Assembly (NCBI GenBank): GCA_035519135.1
Contig: DATIWX010000092.1
Coordinates: 26,294-90,293, forward strand
Origin: VBDM01 sp035519135
GTDB taxonomy: Bacteria; Pseudomonadota; Gammaproteobacteria; Burkholderiales; SG8-39
DNA length: 64,000 bases
Direction of reading: 5' to 3'
Numbering within the stretch: the first letter of the stretch is position 1; each line of letters begins with the position of its first letter. Positions 53,154 to 61,064 of this stretch are shown here, one piece after another. The position numbers and the translations under genes are program-made. The notes under the pieces are model-generated. The model had not been told where the DNA came from. It was given only the letters and a program-made list of their open reading frames with translations, and did not search any database.

Positions 53154-54287
53154 CTAGTAGATCAGCTCGCCCGAGGCGCTGATCATCGACATGTCGACGA
53201 AGGTCGAGCCGTTGTGCTTGCTGGGCGAGAAGTCCACGATGTATCCGCCCATGTCGTAGTCGCGCAGCATCTCCAGGCCGCGCTGCACGCCCGCCGGGGA
53301 GGCGTCCTTGCTCCTCTTGATCGCTTCCACGAGGAGCTTGCCGGCGATGTAGCCCTCGAGGTTGAAGTGCGAGGGTACGCCCTGCACCTTGCCGTACTTC
53401 TCGAAGTTGTCGCGGAATTCCTTGATGAGCGGGATGACCCTGTTGTTCGGATTGGGCAGCACCTGCGCGATGGCGACGCCGCGGGCGAGCTGGTTGCCCG
53501 CGACCTTGGTGGTCAGCCTGAAGTCGGTGTAGGACAGCCCGTAGAGCGACGAGCTCAGTCCCGCCGCCTTGGCTTCCTTGATGAACGCCGCGGTGGCGAA
53601 CGGCGGCCCGACGAGGACGATCACGTCCGGCTGCGATTTCTGATAGGACGCGATGATCGGCGCCCAGTCGATCTTGGGCCCGATGTCGTACTTCGCCAGC
53701 GCGGCGAGCTTGAGGTTGCGCTTGCCGAGCACGTCCTGCATGAACGCCGTGACCTGCTCGCCGTTCGGATTGTTGGTCGCGAGCACCCCGATCTTGTTCT
53801 GGCCCACGGAAGTGGTCAGGTCGATCATCTTCGCGATCTGGTCGAAGTCGCCGGCACGGAAATGGAACATGTTCTTGCGCAGCGGCTGGCGGAACGATTC
53901 CACGCCCGGGATCACGCCGAGGATGGGAAAGTCGATCTTCTCGAGCACGCCCTCCTTCAGCACCTTGTCGAACTGCGCCGAGCCCACCGGCGGCAGCAGG
54001 GCCGAAACCTTGCCCTTGAGCGCCAGGATCTGCTGCACGGTCTCGTCGGGTTTGAAGTGGTCGTCGACCACCAGCAAGCGCACTTTCCGCTTGAGCACAC
54101 CCCCGTTGGCGTTGACCGCGTCGAAGTACACCTGGGCGCCGGCTCCCATCTCGGTGGCGTCCTTGGTGACCGGGCCGGTGTAGCCGGCCACGTGCGCGAT
54201 AACGATGTCCTGGGCCCTTGCCGGCGAGGCGAGCAGCGCCGCCGCCAGAACGAGGAAAAGCGAAGAGGCCAAACGCAATGTCTTCAT
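53154..54287 (-). CDS. Orphan ABC transporter substrate-binding protein (LivK-like)
   Basis: Periplasmic receptor of the peripla_BP_6 family, 377 residues, signal peptide ending SPARAQ. It starts DIVIAHVAGYTGPVTKDATE and contains GAQVYFDAVNANGGVLKRKV, a diagnostic LivK-like turn. No permease or ATPase genes are adjacent, so it either borrows another Liv system or serves a sensory role. Such orphans are common in betaproteobacteria living on aromatic acids. A strong terminator follows. Confidence 0.92.
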   Translation of the reverse strand: MKTLRLASSLFLVLAAALLASPARAQDIVIAHVAGYTGPVTKDATEMGAGAQVYFDAVNANGGVLKRKVRLLVVDDHFKPDETVQQILALKGKVSALLPPVGSAQFDKVLKEGVLEKIDFPILGVIPGVESFRQPLRKNMFHFRAGDFDQIAKMIDLTTSVGQNKIGVLATNNPNGEQVTAFMQDVLGKRNLKLAALAKYDIGPKIDWAPIIASYQKSQPDVIVLVGPPFATAAFIKEAKAAGLSSSLYGLSYTDFRLTTKVAGNQLARGVAIAQVLPNPNNRVIPLIKEFRDNFEKYGKVQGVPSHFNLEGYIAGKLLVEAIKRSKDASPAGVQRGLEMLRDYDMGGYIVDFSPSKHNGSTFVDMSMISASGELIY

Positions 54288-54394
54288 TCCTTCTCTCCTA
54301 TGCTTCCGTCATGATTTGGACCGGCCTGCCCATGCTACAGGACGCTGGTACTACCGGTTGAACGAGAGATGATTGAGCAAGACCTATGCCCAAG

Positions 54395-54439
54395 GCACCG
54401 AGCCCGGAGGTGCAAAGTCATGCTTTTGCCACATTTTTT
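54395..54439 (+). promoter_or_regulatory. Possible attenuator-like leader with two competing hairpins
   Basis: GCACC (54395-54399) can pair with GGTGC (54409-54413). Alternatively GCAAAG (54412-54417) can pair with CTTTTGC (54423-54429). The two hairpins share bases 54412-54413, so they cannot form together, and six Ts follow at 54434-54439. This is the layout of an attenuator or of a small RNA terminator about 95 bases before the gene at 54535. No ligand class is recognised. Confidence 0.3.
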
Positions 54440-54534
54440 CGCCGGTTTTCCGCTTTTTCTTCCTTACGACTCCCGATTCAGCCGCTTAAATAGCCGTCAA
54501 GCCCCGGTAACGGGTCGTTGGAAGAGGAATCTCC

Positions 54535-54861
54535 ATGCAAGTCTCGAGCGGCAAGTCCCGGACACGTCTGATAGTCGTCGATTTTCTCGCAACGCTCTTC
54601 GTCACCTTCTGCATCGGCGTGGCGAGCGCCCTGGCGCTCGCCGCCTGCGTCATGCTCATGGCGGGCGAGGCGCACGGTGCCGCGCCGGGGAAACCGCGCC
54701 CCGTCCAGGGGGCGAAAGCGGCGCCCGCGACCACCGCCGACCTGCTGCTCGCCCACTATTTCGCGGCCCGGTACGCGGGCCTGATTGCGGTCGACCGCTT
54801 CTACCCTGCCGAGCCTTCGGCAGTCCTGAATCCCGATCAGCCGAAGGGCTGCAGGGGCTAA
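54535..54861 (+). CDS. Small single-span membrane protein of unknown function
   Basis: One hundred and eight residues. A basic N-terminus precedes one long hydrophobic segment (VVDFLATLFVTFCIGVASAL, about residues 14-33, continuing through AACVMLMAGEA). A Pro/Ala-rich linker then leads to LLLAHYFAARYAGLIAVDRF, which may be amphipathic. An AGAGGA site precedes the ATG. I know no family for it. Lower G+C in the leader suggests a real promoter region. Confidence 0.55.
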   Translation: MQVSSGKSRTRLIVVDFLATLFVTFCIGVASALALAACVMLMAGEAHGAAPGKPRPVQGAKAAPATTADLLLAHYFAARYAGLIAVDRFYPAEPSAVLNPDQPKGCRG

Positions 54862-55144
54862 CGGACGGCTGCCTGCCATGCTTGAGGGGTTGACCGTTCC
54901 CCGACGTCAGCTGTCGCCTCGGGGACACAGTGGCGATGACGCTGCACCGCGGGAAGTCCCTATAAGCTTTAGTTTTTCCCCCTTGTCAACCAAAGGGCGC
55001 ACTTTTTGCTTAATGTCTGGTATGGACCTGAGGTACGAGAACCGTAGAGAGTCGGACCGCATCCCCTTCGGGGTGGAATGCGCCCTGCCGGGGCTGCCGC
55101 CGCCCACGCGCGCCTCCATGCGCCCGCAGCCGAAGAAAAGCGCC

Positions 55145-55270
55145 ATGAAGACGGTCGGCTACCTCCTCCTCACGATCGTCTTGATCCTCTGCATCTGGCA
55201 GTTCGGCCGGGGCCTGTACATCCACTTCAAAGCGCCGGTCGCACAGGGCGCCTCGGACAGAAAAGCCTAA
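55145..55270 (+). CDS. Very small single-span membrane protein
   Basis: Forty-one residues: a hydrophobic helix (VGYLLLTIVLILCIWQFGRG) followed by LYIHFKAPVAQGASDRKA. A GAAGAAAAG sequence precedes the ATG at 55145. In-frame ATGs at 55013 and 55022 would add a charged, proline-rich N-terminus (DLRYENRRESDRIPFGVE); which start is used is not clear. The A+T-rich stretch at 54961-55020 contains TTGTCA and may hold a promoter. Function unknown. Confidence 0.4.
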   Translation: MKTVGYLLLTIVLILCIWQFGRGLYIHFKAPVAQGASDRKA

Positions 55271-55310
55271 GAACCGCGGCGGCCGGCTCGCAGCAGCGGG
55301 GTCCCCTTCC

Positions 55311-55332
55311 TCCTGAGCGAAGCGAAGGACCT
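55311..55332. repeat. Dispersed repeat, degenerate fragment
   Basis: TCCTGAGCGAAGCGAAGGACCT matches the arm of the element at 45576 and 58292 with a few changes. It lies in the 177-base gap before gshA. No second arm is visible, so this looks like a decayed copy. The rest of this gap shows nothing I can name. Confidence 0.45.
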
Positions 55333-55447
55333 GTGTTGGCACCCGCCTCCGGGACCGGGGTAGCGGCAACAGGGGCGAGCGCGCGATAATCCGGCTCGGA
55401 CCTGCCCATCGTCCCGCGCCTCCGCGGGATTCGTGCCGTCCCAATCC

Positions 55448-57031
55448 ATGACCCAGGCCCGCTTCCAAGAACGATTGCGCGCGCTCTCCCCCGCGGTGCT
55501 GAAAGGCCTGCGGCGCGGGATCGAGAAGGAGAGCCTGCGCGTCACGGCGACGGGGTCGCTCGCGCTGACCCCGCATCCGCCCGCTCTCGGCTCGGCGCTC
55601 AAGCACCCGCACATCACCACCGACTTCAGCGAGTCGCAGCTCGAGCTGATCACCGGCATTCATCCCAGCGCCGAGTCCTGCCTGGCGGAGCTCGAGCGCG
55701 TCCACCAGTTCGTCTACCGGCACATCGGCGAGGAGGTGATGTGGTGCGCGAGCATGCCCTGCGGCCTGCCCGCCGAAAAGGACATTCCGATCGGGCGCTA
55801 CGGCTCGTCCAACATCGGCCGCGCCAAGAGCGTCTACCGCATGGGCCTGGCGCACCGCTACGGCAGGCGCATGCAGGCCATCAGCGGAGTGCACTACAAC
55901 TTCTCGCTGCCCGAGTCGGCCTGGCCTCTGCCCGGCTACGGGGACCCGAACGAGGCCTATTTCGCGCTCATCCGCAATTTCAGGCGCACCGGGTGGCTGC
56001 TGCTCTATCTCTTCGGCACCTCGCCCGCGGTGTGCTCGAGCTTCGTGCAGGGCCGGCCGCACAAGCTGCAGAAACTGAGCGAGGGCACCCTCTATCTGCC
56101 GCACGCGACTTCGCTGCGCATGGGGCGCCTGGGCTACCTCTCCGAGGCGCAGGACTCGCTCGCGGTGAGCTACAACAGCCTGGAGAGCTATGCCGGCTCC
56201 CTGCAGGACGCGCTCACCAAGCCTTACGCGCCTTACGAGTCGATCGGCATCACCAGCGGCGCCGACTACCGCCAGCTCTCGACCAGCATGCTGCAGATCG
56301 AGAACGAGTTCTACAGCACCATCCGGCCCAAGCGCCGCATCCGGACCGGCGAGCGCCAGCTGCACGCGCTGCGCGAGCGCGGCGTCGAGTACATCGAGGT
56401 GCGCGCCATGGACCTCGACCCGTTCTCCGCGATCGGCATCGCGCCGGCGACCTGCCGCTTCCTCGACGTGTACCTGCTGCATTGCCTGCTCGCCGAGAGC
56501 CCCCCCGACACCAGGCAGGAGATCGAGGCGGTCGGGCGGAACAAACAATCGGTCGCAGCCAGGGGCCGCGAGCCGGGCCTTGCGCTCGAGCGCGGCGCGC
56601 ACAAAGTGAGCTTGCGTGAATGGGGCCTGGAGGTGCTGCGCGAATGCGAGCCGATCGCCGCGGCGCTCGACGACGCGCGCAGCGGCACCCACGGAAAGAA
56701 CGCGCACCGCGACGCGCTCGCCGCCGCGACCGCCGTGATCGAGGATCCGGCGAAGGCGCCCGCGGCGCGCATGCTCGCCGAGATGCACGAGCGCTACGAG
56801 GATTGCTACACCCGGTTCGTCCTCGAGCGCTCGCTCGCGCACCGGCGCTCGCTGCTCGACAAGCCGCTCCCCGCCGAGACCGTCGAGCGCTTCGTGCGAG
56901 CGGCGGAGGCCTCGCTCGCGAAGCAGCGGGAAATCGAGGCCGCCGACAAGATCCCCTTCGAGACCTGGCGGCAGAACTACCTCAAGCCCGAAGCGCTGGG
57001 CCTGGACAGCCGCGCCCGCGCGCTGTCCTAG
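55448..57031 (+). CDS. gshA: Glutamate-cysteine ligase (E. coli type)
   Basis: Makes gamma-glutamylcysteine, the first step of glutathione synthesis. It has 527 residues from the ATG at 55448; a GTG at 55433 is in frame but less likely. Family segments are GLRRGIEKESLRV, TTDFSESQLELITGIH, MWCASMPCGLP, SGVHYNFSLP and EVRAMDLDPFS. GshB is not in the window. Its stop shares CTAG with the convergent DUF1330 gene. Confidence 0.96.
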   Translation: MTQARFQERLRALSPAVLKGLRRGIEKESLRVTATGSLALTPHPPALGSALKHPHITTDFSESQLELITGIHPSAESCLAELERVHQFVYRHIGEEVMWCASMPCGLPAEKDIPIGRYGSSNIGRAKSVYRMGLAHRYGRRMQAISGVHYNFSLPESAWPLPGYGDPNEAYFALIRNFRRTGWLLLYLFGTSPAVCSSFVQGRPHKLQKLSEGTLYLPHATSLRMGRLGYLSEAQDSLAVSYNSLESYAGSLQDALTKPYAPYESIGITSGADYRQLSTSMLQIENEFYSTIRPKRRIRTGERQLHALRERGVEYIEVRAMDLDPFSAIGIAPATCRFLDVYLLHCLLAESPPDTRQEIEAVGRNKQSVAARGREPGLALERGAHKVSLREWGLEVLRECEPIAAALDDARSGTHGKNAHRDALAAATAVIEDPAKAPAARMLAEMHERYEDCYTRFVLERSLAHRRSLLDKPLPAETVERFVRAAEASLAKQREIEAADKIPFETWRQNYLKPEALGLDSRARALS

Positions 57032-57324
57032 GCCACCCCCTCCACCACGCGCAAGTCGCGCTTCACCGCGTCGCCGGCGAGGTGCTTGAGCGCCGCCTGG
57101 TAGGGCGCTCCGTCGTGGCAGGCGATCGCCGCCTGCACGCTCGGGAATTCGATCAGCACCACGCGCTGGTTCATCCCGCTCTCGTAGGTCTTGACCGGGT
57201 TGCTGCGCACCAGGTACTTGCCGCCCGCCGCCTCGATCGCCGGCGAGGCGAGCTTGGCGTAGGCCTGCCACGCCTCCTGGTTCTTGATCGCCTGATACGC
57301 CACCACCCAGTAGCCCTTGGCCAT
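57028..57324 (-). CDS. DUF1330-family small protein
   Basis: Ninety-eight residues with the dimeric ferredoxin-like fold of DUF1330: KGYWVVAYQAIKNQEAWQAY, YLVRSNPVKTYESGMNQRVV and LIEFPSVQAAIACHDGAPYQ. Members are cytoplasmic and functionally undetermined; many lie among degradation genes. An AAGGAGAAG ribosome-binding site is present. It is last in the dioxygenase-Bug-DUF1330 operon. Confidence 0.87.
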   Translation of the reverse strand: MAKGYWVVAYQAIKNQEAWQAYAKLASPAIEAAGGKYLVRSNPVKTYESGMNQRVVLIEFPSVQAAIACHDGAPYQAALKHLAGDAVKRDLRVVEGVA

Positions 57325-57334
57325 CGTCTTCTCC

Positions 57335-58396
57335 TTATTCGGGTTGAATGCCGATATTCTGGATGATCCCGCGAAACCGCGGGATGTCGTTCTTCACCAG
57401 CTCGAGCAGCTCGGCGCCGCTGCCGCCGGTGGCCTCGAGGCCGGCCTTGTCGAGGCGCTCGGCGACCTCGGGCGATTTCACCGCGCTGCGCATGCTGTCG
57501 CCCAGGCGCTGCACGATCGCGGGGGGCGTCTTCGCGGGAAGCGCGAAGGCGAAATAGGTGGGGACGAGCGTGTCGTCGTCGCCGCCGGCCTCGCTCAGGG
57601 TCGGGACGTCGGGGAGCAGCGGCGAGCGTGCCTTCGCGCCGATGGCGAGCGCGCGCAACCGCCCGTCGCGGATGAAGCCGAGCACCGCGGTGGGGGAAGT
57701 GATGGTCGCCGCGGCTTCGCCCGCCACCACCGCCTGCACCGCGGGCCCGGCGCCCTTGTACGGCACGTGGGTCAGATCGAAGCCCATCTTCGCTTTCAGC
57801 GCCTCGATATTGAGCTGCGCCATGCTGGCGACGCCGTAGCTGCCGTAGTTGAGCGAGCCCGGCTTCGCTTTCGAGAGCGCGCGGAATTCGGCGAGCGTCT
57901 TCGAAGGCAGGCGCGGATCGATCACCAGCACGTAGGGCGCGGAGGTGACGATGCCCAGGTACTCGAAGTCGCGCAGGGGATCGTAGGGCAGCTTCCGGTA
58001 CAGGCTCGGGTTCGCACCGAGCGCGGCGCGGTCGGTCTCGAGCAGCGTGTAGCCGTCGGGCGCGGACTTCGCCACCGCGTCGCAGCCGACCAGGCCGTTC
58101 GCGCCGGGCCGGTTCTCCACCACCACCGGCTGGCCGAGCAGGTCGCCCATCTTCTGGGCGACGGTGCGTGCGGTGAAATCGGCGCCGCCGCCGGGCGGGA
58201 AGGAAACGATCAGCCGGAGCGAGCGCGAGGGAAAGGTCTCCTGCGCCAAGACCCCCGCGCTCGCGAATACCGTCGTCACCAGTGCCGCTGCTGTCATCCC
58301 GAGTGCAACGAGGGATCTTTTCCGGCACCGCGCGTAAGGAGATCCCTCGGCTTTCAGCCTCGGGATGACAAGCGACGTCGCTGCAGCCTGCTTCAT
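57335..58396 (-). CDS. Bug-family tripartite tricarboxylate receptor with repeat-derived signal peptide
   Basis: Periplasmic receptor of the TctC fold: FPSRSLRLIVSFPPGGGADF, VVENRPGANGLVGCDAV and PDGYTLLETDRAALGANP. From the ATG at 58396, which has a GGAGGG site and follows the dioxygenase stop by two bases, it has 353 residues, about 25 more than normal. The extra residues lie in the signal peptide and are encoded by an inserted repeat (58292-58370). A second ATG at 58297 sits in the repeat end and would give a signal peptide of normal length. No tctAB genes are adjacent. Confidence 0.9.
   Translation of the reverse strand: MKQAAATSLVIPRLKAEGSPYARCRKRSLVALGMTAAALVTTVFASAGVLAQETFPSRSLRLIVSFPPGGGADFTARTVAQKMGDLLGQPVVVENRPGANGLVGCDAVAKSAPDGYTLLETDRAALGANPSLYRKLPYDPLRDFEYLGIVTSAPYVLVIDPRLPSKTLAEFRALSKAKPGSLNYGSYGVASMAQLNIEALKAKMGFDLTHVPYKGAGPAVQAVVAGEAAATITSPTAVLGFIRDGRLRALAIGAKARSPLLPDVPTLSEAGGDDDTLVPTYFAFALPAKTPPAIVQRLGDSMRSAVKSPEVAERLDKAGLEATGGSGAELLELVKNDIPRFRGIIQNIGIQPE
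58292..58370. repeat. Dispersed inverted-repeat element, copy C, inside a coding sequence
   Basis: Seventy-nine bases with perfect 12-base inverted ends TGTCATCCCGAG / CTCGGGATGACA and an inner inverted pair CGAGGGATCT / AGATCCCTCG. It has the same layout as copy A at 45576. It lies in the signal-peptide region of the Bug receptor gene and reads through in frame, supplying a basic n-region and part of the hydrophobic core. Confidence 0.8.
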
Positions 58397-58398
58397 CG

Positions 58399-59346
58399 TC
58401 AGCCCTCCAGGTTCCACCAGCCCACGCCCATCCCCATGATGCTGCGGAAGAGCGGCTCGTACACCAGGAACTCGGGCTTCGCCGCGCCGACCGCCCCGAG
58501 CATCACGATCCACTGGCGCAGCTCGCCCTCGCCGTTCTCGATCAGCTCGCGCGCGCTGAACCCCGCGAGCTTGTCGCCGCGCCCCTCGCGCATCCACGCC
58601 ACGATCTTCCTGTCGAAGTCGACCGCGATGTCGCCGACGTAGCGCGTGCCGACGTGATGCGCCCAGGGATGCGCCGGGGAGAAGTGCGACAAGCCGCCGG
58701 AGGCGCACAGCACGATCCTGCGGCCGGCGAGGTCGCGCGCGATCACGCGCGCGAGCGCCTGCCCGAAGGCGTAGCAGCGCTCAGCCGACGGCGCCGGCGG
58801 GTGCGCCGCGTTCACGAACACCGGCACCACCGGCACGCCGCTGTCGCGCACCAGGTACAGCGTCGGCTCGACGTGGGCGTGCGAGAGGAGCTTGCCTTCC
58901 CTGAACACGTCCGAGTGCGAGACGTCGAAGCCTTCGGCGTTGAGGCCGGCGACCAGCGCCTGCGCGATCTCGGGGCGGTTGGCGATGGTCGCGCTCTTCT
59001 TCCGGTCCCAGTCCTCGGCGATGAAGTCCTTGCCCGTGTAGACCAGGAGCTGCGGGCGGTTGTCGGAGTGGAAGTTCTCGTCCTGGTCGTCGCCGATCAT
59101 GAGCACGGCGTCGGCGCGCGCGCGCGACAGGTGCTCGCGGATCCTCGCGTGCCCCTCGCGGATGTGCGCGTAGCGCGCGAGGTTGTCCTCCAGCGTCTCG
59201 GCGGTCGCCTCCGCGGTGTCCGGAGCGAGCCGCCCCGCGTTCTTCTTGGCGACGTTCGCCTTCGAGCGCTCGCGGCGCTTGTCCCAGTTGAGGGGATCCT
59301 CGAAGGTGTAGGCGTGCGAGGTGGCGAAGGCGGCGACGAGGGGCAT
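58399..59346 (-). CDS. Class III extradiol dioxygenase, LigB-like
   Basis: Ring-cleavage dioxygenase B-subunit fold of 315 residues. AAFATSHAYTFEDP provides the N-terminal histidine ligand region, MIGDDQDENFHSDNRP the middle region and CASGGLSHFSPAHPW the catalytic histidine region of the LigB family. The true substrate is probably a protocatechuate- or gallate-like catechol. There is no separate LigA-like gene. The ATG at 59346 is chosen as the first residue of the conserved fold; its ribosome-binding site is weak. The Bug receptor starts two bases after its stop. Confidence 0.86.
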   Translation of the reverse strand: MPLVAAFATSHAYTFEDPLNWDKRRERSKANVAKKNAGRLAPDTAEATAETLEDNLARYAHIREGHARIREHLSRARADAVLMIGDDQDENFHSDNRPQLLVYTGKDFIAEDWDRKKSATIANRPEIAQALVAGLNAEGFDVSHSDVFREGKLLSHAHVEPTLYLVRDSGVPVVPVFVNAAHPPAPSAERCYAFGQALARVIARDLAGRRIVLCASGGLSHFSPAHPWAHHVGTRYVGDIAVDFDRKIVAWMREGRGDKLAGFSARELIENGEGELRQWIVMLGAVGAAKPEFLVYEPLFRSIMGMGVGWWNLEG

Positions 59347-59533
59347 GCGCTGGCTGGCGTTTTTCGCGATGATAAACCCGCGCGGCGGGAAATACTTCTG
59401 GCTTATCCCGCCGCTTTCGCGTACATTCCAGCCTCCGCTCCTGCAACACGTCTTCCGGCTCCCCGCACGGCCCGTTCTTCCGCGGAAACCTGCCCGCCCT
59501 GCGCGGAGCGTTGCCTTCACTAGAGGAAATGCC

Positions 59534-59878
59534 ATGTCCACCATCACCACTCCCAGCGGCCTGACCATCGAGGACACCGTGCTCGGCGAAGGCGCCGCCG
59601 CCGCTGCCGGCCGCGACATCGTCGTCCACTACGCCGGCTGGCTCGCCGACGGCACGCAGTTCGATTCCAGCCGCGAAAAGCAGGACCCTTTCGAGTTCAC
59701 CCTCGGCAAGAAAGAGGTGATCGACGGCTGGGAAGAAGGCTTGAGCGGCATGAAAGTCGGCGGCAAGCGCAAGCTCACCATCCCGTCCCGGCTCGCCTAC
59801 GGCGAGGCCGGCGCCGGCGACACCATCCCGCCGAACGAGACGCTCACTTTCGAAGTCGAGCTGCTGAGCGTTTCGTGA
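59534..59878 (+). CDS. FKBP-type peptidyl-prolyl isomerase (first of tandem pair)
   Basis: Cytoplasmic FKBP of 114 residues, one domain. The active-site pattern is present: VHYAGWLADGTQFDSSREK, PFEFTLGKKEVIDGWEEGL, then GGKRKLTIPSRLAYGEAGAG and NETLTFEVELLSV. An AGAGGAAA site precedes the ATG. Its stop overlaps the GTG of a second FKBP gene as GTGA, so the two are coupled paralogues. Confidence 0.93.
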   Translation: MSTITTPSGLTIEDTVLGEGAAAAAGRDIVVHYAGWLADGTQFDSSREKQDPFEFTLGKKEVIDGWEEGLSGMKVGGKRKLTIPSRLAYGEAGAGDTIPPNETLTFEVELLSVS

Positions 59879-60300
59879 ACGAACCGGACTGCGGTCCCGG
59901 GTTGTTCCTGGTCGCCCCGGGCCGCCGGTCCATTCACCCGTCGGCGGCGGCCCGGCTGCACGCCACCGTGACCCCCAGCGGCCTCACCATCGAAGACACC
60001 GCGGTCGGCGAAGGCGCCGTCGCCGCCTCCGGCCAGACCGTCAAGGTTCACTACACCGGCTGGCTGGCGGGCGGCAGGAAGTTCGACTCCAGCCGCGAGC
60101 GCGAGCAAGCCTTCGCATTCGAGGTCGACGCGGGCCAGGTGATCGCCGGCTGGGACGAGGGCGTGCAAGGCATGAAGGTCGGAGGCAGGCGCACGCTCAC
60201 CGTCCCGCCGCACCTCGGCTACGGCGCGGGCGGCGCGGGCAACGCCGTTCCGCCGAACGCGACGCTGGTGTTCGACCTCGAGCTGCTTTCGGTCGGCTAG
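59875..60300 (+). CDS. FKBP-type peptidyl-prolyl isomerase (second of tandem pair)
   Basis: One FKBP domain: VHYTGWLAGGRKFDSSRERE, EVDAGQVIAGWDEGVQGMKV and VPPHLGYGAGGAGNAVPP. The GTG at 59875 gives 141 residues with a 30-residue N-terminus unlike FKBP; a GTG at 59968 would start TPSGLTIEDTAVGEG, which matches the beginning of the first copy. Both copies share TPSGLTIEDT, so this is a tandem duplication with later divergence. Confidence 0.9.
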   Translation: MNEPDCGPGLFLVAPGRRSIHPSAAARLHATVTPSGLTIEDTAVGEGAVAASGQTVKVHYTGWLAGGRKFDSSREREQAFAFEVDAGQVIAGWDEGVQGMKVGGRRTLTVPPHLGYGAGGAGNAVPPNATLVFDLELLSVG

Positions 60301-60719
60301 GGTCCGGCTGCGAATTCCGCGGGCGTCACGATCCTGAACCGCGCGCAGCGCCGCGCGAGATCCAGCAGGGCGTTGTCCTTGGTCACGAGAAAGCCCGCGT
60401 TCGCGGCGAGCGCCGCCTCCAGGAATTTCTGATCGTCTTCATCGCGGCAGCGTGGCAGCCCCGCGCGCTCCGTGTCCGTCAACACCGGCTCGATCGGCTT
60501 CGCCACGCGCCGGCACTCGGCCAGGCACTTCGCGATGTCGACGCCGCGCTTGCCCAGGTCGTAGCCGAGCGCGCGCTCGAGCTCCGCCTCGCAAGCGGCG
60601 TCGATGAACAGCTCGGCGCGTTTTTCGGCGACCGCGGCCCGGATCGGCGCAACCGCAGGATCGTCGAACACCAGCCAGTCGAGCCAGACGTTGGTGTCCA
60701 GGACGAGGCGCGCCTTCAT
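60297..60719 (-). CDS. PIN-domain ribonuclease-like toxin (COG1569 type)
   Basis: PIN-domain protein of 140 residues. The first acidic residue is in LVLDTNVWLDWLVFDDP, and further acidic positions are in LPRCRDEDDQKFLEAALA and LVTKDNALLDLARR, the metal-binding set of PIN nucleases. No antitoxin gene precedes it on its strand; the only ribbon-helix-helix gene nearby is divergent, 90 bases away. It shares CTAG with the convergent FKBP stop. Confidence 0.82.
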   Translation of the reverse strand: MKARLVLDTNVWLDWLVFDDPAVAPIRAAVAEKRAELFIDAACEAELERALGYDLGKRGVDIAKCLAECRRVAKPIEPVLTDTERAGLPRCRDEDDQKFLEAALAANAGFLVTKDNALLDLARRCARFRIVTPAEFAAGP

Positions 60720-60809
60720 GTGGAGATTCGCGGCGTCCGGAAGTCGTCCTGCATCGCGGCGGGCCGCACGGTGTAGTACAATTCCACGTATTTTGTCATA
60801 CAGCCCGCC

Positions 60810-61064
60810 ATGCCCATCTCCGTCCGCCTGCCGCCGCGCATCGAACAGAAACTCGCCGAATACTGCGTGTCGCACAAGGTCTCCAGGAGCGAGGCGGTGA
60901 AACAGGCGCTCGATCGCCTGTTCGAGGCCGGCGCGGAGAAACCCTCGCCCTGGGAGCTGGGCGCCGACATCTTCGCGCGCCACGAGCGCGTCAAGCCGAC
61001 CGAGGACATCGCGCGCCACAGCAAGCGGCTGCTGCGCGAGCGCCTTCTGGGCAAGGCGAAGTGA
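60810..61064 (+). CDS. Ribbon-helix-helix antitoxin
   Basis: DNA-binding antitoxin of 84 residues. The ribbon strand is ISVRLPPRIEQKLAEYC and the helix pair KVSRSEAVKQALDRLFEAG. The C-terminal part (ERVKPTEDIARHSKRLLRER) would wrap the toxin. Its stop overlaps the GTG of the downstream PIN gene as GTGA, the usual toxin-antitoxin coupling. TGTAGTACA at 60772-60780 in the shared upstream region is a possible operator. Confidence 0.87.
   Translation: MPISVRLPPRIEQKLAEYCVSHKVSRSEAVKQALDRLFEAGAEKPSPWELGADIFARHERVKPTEDIARHSKRLLRERLLGKAK

Noticed and set aside
54388..54430. Possible c-di-GMP-I (GEMM) riboswitch, from GGCACC and GGTGCAAAG
   Set aside because: The central part forms a plain hairpin and the conserved second stem and tetraloop receptor are missing; kept only as a possible attenuator.
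54390..54435. Sigma-54 type -24/-12 promoter
   Set aside because: GG and GC pairs are 15-16 bases apart on either strand instead of 10.
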